Shown one piece after another: positions 13,992 to 18,156 of a DNA stretch of 18,156 nt. The notes beneath the pieces are model-generated. The model was not told where the DNA came from. It saw only the letters and a program-made list of their open reading frames with translations, and ran no database searches. Each line of letters starts with the position of its first letter. The stretch's first letter is position 1. The translations under genes were made by a program, and so were the position numbers. The DNA comes from Baffinella frigidus (taxonomy: Eukaryota > Cryptophyceae > Cryptomonadales > Baffinellaceae), in assembly GCA_026770585.1 (NCBI GenBank), contig MU646464.1:511428-529583 (forward strand), in the 5' to 3' direction.

Positions 13992-14130
13992 TGTCTCAGT
14001 CTATTTGGGCTCACCAATATGGTGAGCCCAGGCTCTTTACGCCCCAAGGTTGACGGATTTCTACTGCACCCCCAGCATGTTACCTTGAGAAAAAACGGTT
14101 ATCCGAGTGAGACAAACCTAGACTGAGACA
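13992..14130. repeat. TGTCTCAGTCT foldback with GGGCTCACC hairpin
   Basis: TGTCTCAGTCT / AGACTGAGACA about 115 bp apart; next to the left arm TGGGCTCACC AATAT GGTGAGCCCA (14006-14030) is a perfect 10-bp stem. GGTGAGCCCA is also the sub-terminal sequence of the element at 1275-1439. Confidence 0.55.
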
Positions 14131-14176
14131 AACCCAGACCTCTGTGGGGGTGCACACCTGGCAGCCGTGCTGGGGT

Positions 14177-14283
14177 TACAGGGGTACCTCGCTCATAAGA
14201 AACCGCCCCCCCCTAGGACCCTACAGTAGGCCTATGGTGGTCCTGGGGGGGGGGGCTGATCTTATGAGCGAGGTACCCCTGTA
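14177..14283. mobile_element. TACAGGGGTACCTCGC foldback, copy 3
   Basis: Intact ends TACAGGGGTACCTCGCTCAT / ATGAGCGAGGTACCCCTGTA; 107 bp. The C-run and G-run next to the arms pair with each other. Confidence 0.8.
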
Positions 14284-14430
14284 ATCAAGGTCTCTCTCTC
14301 TCTGGGTGGGAGACGACACAAGGCATGTGGGTAGGGGGTAGGACCCGACACAGGCTGTGTTGGTAATAATAGAGGTCTCTCCTGCGTCAGGTTCAGGTTC
14401 ACACGCAGCCGCGTGAGTACCAGGACTTTC

Positions 14431-14592
14431 ATAGGCTAACGTCCTGAAAATGGGGTAGTTAGGCATACGGCATTGCCTAGGACCTACTACCGTAGGCCGA
14501 GGGATCCTAGGACCAAAAAGTCTCGGCCTACGGTAGGAGGTCCTAGGCAATGCCGTAGGCCTGACTACCCCATTTTCAGGCCGTTGCCCTAT
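14431..14592. mobile_element. CCTACGGTAGGAGG-family foldback, copy 2
   Basis: 162 bp, the same length as copy 1 (2599-2760) and close to it in sequence, starting ATAGGCTAACGTCCTGAAAA and ending CAGGCCGTTGCCCTAT. Both copies are followed by TAAC. Confidence 0.75.
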
Positions 14593-14649
14593 TAACTTGC
14601 AGGAGTGGGGTGATGAGGCATGCAGACAGGGGGGGGGAGAGAGGTCTTT

Positions 14650-14705
14650 ATTAATACCAACACGCCCGCCATGCATACCCCCCCTCGGAGGCTGTGGTTC
14701 AAGAC
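14650..14705 (-). repeat. degenerate direct copy of the exon H 3' edge
   Basis: TAATACCAACACGCCCGCC and CGGAGGCTGTGG correspond to 15421-15465 (TAATACCAGCACGACCGCC, CGGAGGCTATGC). It lies downstream of candidate exon H in the sense of the minus-strand gene. Confidence 0.5.
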
Positions 14706-14799
14706 TCAGATGGGGGGAGGAGAAATGATGGCGGGGGGGGCTGTCCACGGAAGGGGGGGGTGCCCGTCTATGTTGGGAGTATTCAAACCCTGAAGAACC

Positions 14800-14927
14800 T
14801 ACAGGGGTACCTCGCTCATAAGAAACGCCCCCCCCCTAGGACCCTACAGTAGGCTTAGGCCTATGCCCATGACCCTACGTTGGTCCTAGGGGGGGGGGCT
14901 GTTTCTTATGAGCGAGGTACCCCTGTA
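14800..14927. mobile_element. TACAGGGGTACCTCGC foldback, copy 4
   Basis: Intact ends. On the minus strand it is flanked CC|GTTACAGGGG ... CCCCTGTAG|G, so it too has GT and AG at its borders. Longest of the family at 128 bp. Confidence 0.8.
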
Positions 14928-14974
14928 ACGGATGGGAGGGGCCCGCCTCGCGATGCTCGTGAGCTTTAGTGTTC

Positions 14975-15100
14975 CGGGTTTAGCGTTGAGCGTTGAGCGT
15001 TGAGCGTTGAGCGTTGAGCGTTGAGCGTTGAGCGTTCGGGGTTTAGCGTTGAGCGTTGAGCGTTGAGCGTTGACCGTTGACCGTTGACCGTTCGGGGTTT
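14975..15100. repeat. 7-bp GAGCGTT arrays
   Basis: GTTTAGCGTT followed by about ten GAGCGTT units, CGGGGTTTAGCGTT, more units turning into GACCGTT, then CGGGGTTTAGGG. A seven-base unit in the TTTAGGG register, probably a diverged telomere-type repeat amplified twice. Confidence 0.7.
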
Positions 15101-15220
15101 AGGGCGCGGCAGACGTTACTGTCGGGCCCAGGACGGCTCCGCCTCGGAATGGAAGGGCCCGCCTCTGGATGGGGAGAACGCTGCCGCGTGTCAGGTTGCA
15201 AGTCCTTGTAGGTTTAGCGT

Positions 15221-15326
15221 TACAGGGGTCGTAAGAAATCGCCCCCCCCCATGACCCTACAGTAGGCCTATTCCTAGTTCTCTATGGTGGTCCTAGGGGG
15301 GGGGGGCTCTCTTATGAGCGAGGTGG
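15221..15326. mobile_element. TACAGGGGTACCTCGC foldback, copy 5, degraded
   Basis: Left TACAGGGGTCGTAAGAAATC lacks the GTACCTCGC part; right CTCTTATGAGCGAGGTGGCC lost its end. The core CGCCCCCCCC ... GACCCTACAGTAGGCCTA is typical of the family. Confidence 0.65.
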
Positions 15327-15377
15327 CCATGAAGGACCGGCTTCTGCTGCGATCCTCTGTACCGGGGGGCTTGATGC

Positions 15378-15420
15378 GATGACTGACTGACTGACTGACG
15401 TTAGTTAGTTAGTTAGTTGA
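15378..15420. repeat. (GACT)n-(GTTA)n inverted microsatellite
   Basis: TGACTGACTGACTGACTGAC is followed at once by GTTAGTTAGTTAGTTAGTTG, a foldback of two related tetranucleotides. To its left, TCTGTACCGGGGGGCTTGAT has an inverted match near 13278-13308. Confidence 0.7.
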
Positions 15421-15451
15421 TAATACCAGCACGACCGCCGTGACCCCCCCC

Positions 15452-15529
15452 CTGACGGAGGCTATGCATGAGCAGGATGTTGAGGTAGGTCAAGCGCGAG
15501 TGCACGGGCACGGTTTGGATGCAGCCGAG
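15452..15529 (-). CDS. candidate exon H of the minus-strand gene
   Basis: After TGTATGTGTAG, an acceptor formed just outside the foldback element at 15537-15650, the frame continues exon G in phase 0 with LGCIQTVPVHSRLTYLNILL and MHSLRQ. The 3' end is unclear; the C-rich-to-G-rich run after CGTCAG offers GT within a few bases. The downstream edge of this segment has a degenerate direct copy at 14650-14705. Confidence 0.35.
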
Positions 15530-15536
15530 CTACACA

Positions 15537-15650
15537 TACAGGGGTACCTCGCTCATAAGAAACAGGCCCCCCCCTAGGAACACCGTAGGGGATAGGCCTA
15601 CTGTAGGGTCCTAGGGGGGGGCGGTTTCTTATGAGCGAGGTACCCCTGTA
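15537..15650. mobile_element. TACAGGGGTACCTCGC foldback, copy 6, probable intron
   Basis: Intact ends, 114 bp. In the minus-strand gene it occupies 15650-15537 of a 122-bp GT-AG interval (15651-15530) between candidate exons G and H. Donor GTACAGG overlaps the terminal repeat; the acceptor TGTATGTGTAG uses the other end plus seven flanking bases. Confidence 0.75.
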
Positions 15651-15651
15651 C

Positions 15652-15741
15652 TCTGCTCCGGCCTCTCCTCTGGGCGAAAGGCATCTCCGTACGGAGGGTC
15701 TGGATGAGCAGGGACATCGAGAGGTCACGCACGTTGAGTGC
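15652..15741 (-). CDS. candidate exon G of the minus-strand gene
   Basis: Thirty codons: ALNVRDLSMSLLIQTLRTEM and PFAQRRGRSR. The exon ends at AGA|GTACAGGGG, where the GT plus the terminal repeat of a foldback element supplies the donor. Its 5' side abuts another foldback element (15743-15899), whose end CTAG could supply the acceptor. Joined to the next segment across the element the frame is open and the products are alike in style (LLIQTLR versus ILLMHSLR). No family is recognised. Confidence 0.35.
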
Positions 15742-15742
15742 T

Positions 15743-15899
15743 CCTAGCTCTGTCCCACTTCGATTTCGACTCCTCATCAATTCGCCCCCCCCGAAATTTA
15801 TCAGGTGATTTTTGAACCCCCCCCCCATGAAATTTACCTGAGAAATTTCGGGGGGGGGCGAATTGATGAGGAGACGAAATCGAAGTGGGGCAGAGCTAG
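15743..15899. mobile_element. foldback element with GAAATTTCGGGGGGGGCGAA core, copy 2
   Basis: Arms of about 55 bp, nearly perfect: CTAGCTCTGTCCCACTTCGA ... CGAAATTT / AAATTTCG ... CGAAGTGGGGCAGAGCTAG. Flanked on both sides by TGCTC, a likely 5-bp target duplication. Confidence 0.8.
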
Positions 15900-16037
15900 T
15901 GCTCCTCAACAGCGCCCACACGCTTATCACTGCATTCCTTATTTTACTGCCTTCACATGCATCGATACATCCCAGCAACGTCGGTGTCGTCCAGTTTAAT
16001 TTCGCCGTCCCCAATGCACCCCCCCCCTCTGGGTGCC

Positions 16038-16109
16038 TTACATTCTCTCATGCATGGCATACATGTTGACCAGGCCGGTCTCAATCAGGCAGGGCATCAC
16101 CGCCAACAC
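16038..16109 (-). CDS. protein-like segment, unplaced
   Basis: The stretch VLAVMPCLIETGLVNMYAMH-ERM is followed by TAA. It lies 19 bp after the candidate donor at 16129, too close for a usual intron, and in frame with the preceding TGA. It may be an exon joined differently, or chance. Listed because its composition is protein-like. Confidence 0.15.
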   Translation of the reverse strand: MLAVMPCLIETGLVNMYAMHERM

Positions 16110-16128
16110 GTATCCACTTCTCTCTCAC

Positions 16129-16187
16129 TGCTCGGCCTGTGCCTCGGGGGCGTTGTAGCCCGGGTCGGGTGGCAGCACGGACCGGAC
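16129..16187 (-). CDS. candidate exon of the minus-strand gene
   Basis: It follows CTATGCAG and a short telomere-like stretch (CCCTGAATCCTGAACC). It encodes VRSVLPPDPGYNAPEAQAE and reaches GAGCA|GTGAGAG, a good donor; without splicing the next codon is TGA. Just upstream on the same strand, near 16330-16250, another open stretch (AGCTPLHLLHVHWRKPERIL) looks protein-like but has no clear GT donor. No family is recognised. Confidence 0.3.
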
Positions 16188-16378
16188 CTGCATAGGGGGG
16201 GCGTTGACGGTTCAGGATTCAGGGTTTTCTGATGCATGCAATTGGGAAGTGGGGAGCGGGCGGGGCGTGAGGATGCGCTCGGGCTTGCGCCAGTGGACGT
16301 GCAGGAGGTGTAGGGGAGTGCAGCCAGCATCGACGGTTTGGGATTCATTCGATGGGGCCGATGGGAAAGGGGCGGGCG

Positions 16379-16380
<2 letters not shown>

Positions 16381-16421
<41 letters not shown>

Positions 16422-16422
16422 T

Positions 16423-16505
<83 letters not shown>

Positions 16506-16565
16506 CATGTATGTATGTATATATATATGCATAAATGTCTATCTATCTATCTATCTATCTATCTC
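16381..16565. repeat. compound microsatellite (CA)n T8 (TA)n (GT)n (TA)n (ATCT)n
   Basis: (CA)n pairs with (GT)n around an AT centre, giving a large imperfect foldback; then (TA)n, TATG units and about seven ATCT. From 16566 to 16740 a GGAAAG-rich stretch without any clear feature follows. Confidence 0.9.
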
Positions 16566-16747
16566 GGGGTTCGACGTTGCGCTCAGGCGTAAAGGGCGCC
16601 CAGACGGAAAGCAGAAAGCAGACAGTGGAAATCTGACCCTGACAAAAGCTGAAAGCGGGAGGGGAAAGAGGAAAGTACGGGAGCGGGAAAGTTGACAGTG
16701 GAGAGATAAAAGTGAGAGCGGGCGGGGTTAAGGGTTAAGGGTTTGAC

Positions 16748-16822
16748 GAGGGTTTGGGCCAGCGTCGCCACCCGGACGAAATCGCCACAGCTCAGGACGA
16801 AATGTGAAGAAAGCATACTCAT
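16748..16822 (-). CDS. candidate exon of the minus-strand gene
   Basis: Twenty-five codons, MSMLSSHFVLSCGDFVRVAT then LAQTL, ending at a possible donor CTC|GTCAAA that runs straight into degenerate CCCTTAA repeats, as other introns here begin. The ATG at 16822 could be a start or an internal Met. A second frame is open (EYAFFTFRPELWRFRPGG), so the frame is undecided. No family is recognised. Confidence 0.25.
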
Positions 16823-16860
16823 GGTCGCAGGGGCATGAGAGCGCTTCTCGGTCGGTCGCT

Positions 16861-16966
16861 CTATCCCTTAAGTGACCAGTAGGCTCGTACGCCCTACTGT
16901 AGGGCCCTAGGACCTGCCTAGGGCTTCCACGGGCGATTATTCGCCCGTTGATCACTTAAGGGATAG
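16861..16966. mobile_element. CTATCCCTTAAGTGA foldback element
   Basis: CTATCCCTTAAGTGA / TCACTTAAGGGATAG ends, inner hairpin ACGGGCGA TTAT TCGCCCGT, and a centre CTACTGTAGGGCCCTAGGAC that resembles the centre of the TACAGGGG family. Its right end overlaps a second hairpin, GCACGTGCGGCTCA / TGAGTCGCACGTGC (16966-17003). Confidence 0.75.
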
Positions 16967-17012
16967 CACGTGCGGCTCACGCCCGTGCATGAGTCGCACG
17001 TGCACCAACTCA

Positions 17013-17129
17013 AGGGGTTACTCGAAATTAAGGGCACGCACCGCCTGAGGGTTCTCTTCTCTAGGGCGAGTCATAGGAGCATAGGACCACCCTAGGGGCG
17101 GTGCGTGTCCTTAATTTGGAGCAACCCCT
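17013..17129. mobile_element. AGGGGTTACTCGAAATTAAGG foldback element
   Basis: Arms of 33 bp with about four mismatches: AGGGGTTACTCGAAATTAAG ... CACGCACCGCC and GGCGGTGCGTG ... CTTAATTTGGAGCAACCCCT. Confidence 0.75.
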
Positions 17130-17227
17130 GGCATTGGCTGGATTAGTCCTGAAGGGAGCCAACCAGCCTACCCTTCGACGCAAGCGATATTCGGTAGTAG
17201 ATAACCACTTTTCAGAAGATTCTGAGG

Positions 17228-17412
17228 GTAGAGCGATTCCGGTAGGACTTGTCGCGTTTTTGACTTCGAGATTTCAAGATTTCAGACTTCAAAAAGGTTT
17301 TAAAGGTCGTAAATCGTTTTAAAACACACCGTTTCAAATCTCATGGTACAAATGAAGTCTCGAAGTCTCGAAGTCTCGAAATCGAAAACGCGACAAGTCC
17401 TCCCGGAATAGC
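17228..17412. mobile_element. foldback element with GATTCCGG ends
   Basis: GATTCCGGTAGGACTTGTCG and the TTTCAGACTTC arm against GAAGTCTCGAAGTCTCGAAG ... GCGACAAGTCCTCCCGGAAT; arms of about 60 bp. The right arm holds three tandem GAAGTCTC units. The centre is AT-rich. Confidence 0.75.
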
Positions 17413-17616
17413 TCCAACAAAGAAGAAGAACAGATCACTGCAGGCGCGAAGGCTTTGTTCAAGTCAACTTCCCCACAAAAGCCGTCAACTTAGTAAAAGA
17501 GGTGCACGTCCTGCGAACGGCATGCCCCGAGGCTGTTTGAGGTTGAGCGAGCTCGGGCAAGGATTGCATGGGGGGTTGACTTCAACAAAATGTTCCCCCA
17601 AGCAGTACAATTGGAC

Positions 17617-17657
17617 CTGGGGGTCGTCGGCACCGTCTGCGGCACTGTCCTGGCCAT
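17617..17657 (-). CDS. exon B of the minus-strand gene
   Basis: Acceptor CCAAACCAG at 17660-17658 on the minus strand, phase 1, continuing exon A with D-GQDSAADGADDPQ. The donor is taken as CAG|GTCCAA. The frame remains open beyond it (VQLYCLGEHFVEVNPP), so the exon may extend to about 17470. The plus strand is open too (LDLGVVGTVCGTVLAIW, a plausible membrane segment), which is why confidence is limited. The short inverted repeat TTGTTSAAGTCAAC at about 17455-17469 and 17574-17588 lies downstream. Confidence 0.4.
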
Positions 17658-17659
17658 CT

Positions 17660-17979
17660 GGTTTGGGGTTTGAGGTTCAGGGTTTGGGGTTCAGGGTTTG
17701 GGGGTTAGGGTTTGGGGTTCCGGGTTTAGGGTTCAGGGTTTAGGGTTCAGGATCTAGGGTTTAGGGTTCATGGTTCAGGTTTTAGGGTTTAGGGTTTAAG
17801 GTTCAGGGTTCAGGGTTCAGGGTTTAGGGTTTAAGGTTCAGGGTTTAGGGTTTAGGGTTCAGGGTTCAGGGTTCATGATTGAGGGTTGAGGGTTACTACC
17901 ACCTTGGTCGTCCTGCGGGACGACCAAGGTTCAGGGTTTACGGTAACTACCTTCCTGGATGAGGGTTTAGGGTTACTAC
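17660..17979 (-). repeat. TTTAGGG/TTCAGGG array between exons A and B
   Basis: About thirty degenerate units; in the sense of the minus-strand gene they read CCCTAAA/CCCTGAA. Two hairpins interrupt the array: CCTTGGTCGTCC TGCG GGACGACCAAGG (about 17901-17928) and, at the exon A border, CCGTCC TGCG GGACGG. Confidence 0.8.
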
Positions 17980-18052
17980 CGTCCTGCGGGACGGCAAAGG
18001 AGCAGAGATCCGAGAAGCCTATCTGCTGCTCCTGCTTCGCCAACCCGTGCAC
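17980..18052 (-). CDS. exon A of a minus-strand gene, 5' partial, family unknown
   Basis: Read leftwards. The acceptor is CCAAACCAG after a long CCCTAAA array, the donor is GACG|GTAGTAACC, leaving one base. It encodes VHGLAKQEQQIGFSDLCSF and AVPQD. Joined to exon B the split codon becomes GAT (Asp) and the frame stays open, which is the main support. The plus strand is also open here (EKPICCSCFANPCTW), but its exon phases do not fit. The donor region GTCCCGCAGGACG is copied in the intron at about 17904-17931, where it forms a perfect 12-bp hairpin. Confidence 0.45.
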
Positions 18053-18055
18053 CTG

Positions 18056-18156
18056 GTTTGGGGTTTAGGTTTTAGGGTTTAGGGTTTAGGGTTTAGGGTT
18101 TAGGGTTTAGGGTTTAGGGTTTAGGGTTTAGGGTTTAGGGTTCAGGGTTTAGGGTT
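18056..18156 (-). repeat. TTTAGGG array upstream of exon A
   Basis: Eight or more perfect TTTAGGG units (CCCTAAA on the gene strand), running off the window. It could be intron, as modelled, or approach a chromosome end; a telomere on the right end would read TTTAGGG on the plus strand, as here. The window alone cannot decide. Confidence 0.85.

Noticed and set aside
16250-16335. Ankyrin-like exon on the minus strand (GCTPLHLLHVHWRKPERIL)
   Set aside because: Only one partial repeat-like match and no GT donor at a usable position; mentioned but not called.
17590-18055. Plus-strand exons LDLGVVGTVCGTVLAIW and EKPICCSCFANPCTW with CTG|GTTTGG donors
   Set aside because: No acceptor joins them in a common phase (one option gives a stop), whereas the minus-strand exons join cleanly. 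The chance of the plus-strand reading remains, so minus-strand confidence was kept moderate.
18056-18156. A true chromosome end
   Set aside because: The array has the right unit and direction but is short here, and the same repeats occur inside introns; the window cannot show a terminus.

Overview
This looks like eukaryotic nuclear DNA, probably from an alga or another protist. It has no prokaryotic gene layout, rRNA or tRNA. It is packed with foldback elements, microsatellites and degenerate CCCTAAA (TTTAGGG-type) repeats; that repeat type occurs in green algae and plants, cryptophytes, dinoflagellates and chromerids. I cannot name the species. Because the CCCTAAA repeats sit inside introns, the window is not necessarily subtelomeric.

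Main result: most of the window is one plus-strand gene with tiny exons and large repeat-filled introns. Ten exons (27-135, 1494-1573, 2021-2155, 3635-3709, 5249-5305, 7094-7180, 9458-9523, 11740-11820, 12839-12913, 13099-13161) join in one open frame of 828 nt (275 codons plus TGA), about 6% of the 13.1 kb. Exons 4 and 5 together encode a CUE (ubiquitin-binding) domain split by an intron. The rest is charged, helical sequence ending in a basic tail. Eight of the nine modelled introns are phase 0. Most end in GGCAG or a close variant. The 5' end lies left of the window.

The right part appears to hold a second, convergent minus-strand gene that enters from beyond 18156. Its best exons are 18052-17980 and 17657-17617, which join in phase, and the pair 15741-15652 and 15529-15452, which join in frame when one foldback element is removed as a GT-AG intron. 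Further candidate exons lie at 16822-16748, 16187-16129 and 16109-16038. I recognise no family.

Layout of the non-coding part: 0.1-3.6 kb, foldback elements and tandem repeats; 3.7-5.2 kb, two foldback elements and four CT arrays; 5.3-7.1 kb, inverted and direct repeats; 7.2-9.4 kb, a 21-bp tandem array and nested inverted duplications; 9.5-11.7 kb, CT array, 9-bp minisatellite and foldbacks; 11.8-12.4 kb, a long compound foldback; 13.3-15.7 kb, a cluster of six related 105-130 bp foldbacks; 16.4-16.6 kb, a compound microsatellite; 17.7-18.2 kb, TTTAGGG-type arrays.

The most interesting signals are: (1) degenerate copies of the neighbouring exon's edge, including its splice site, inside many of the introns; (2) a dispersed element of exactly 139 bp, three copies, with compensatory changes in a hairpin stem; (3) telomere-like repeats whose orientation mostly follows the direction of transcription; (4) foldback elements that seem to act as introns. 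All exon calls come from reading frame, splice-site and phase agreement by eye; there is no transcript evidence.
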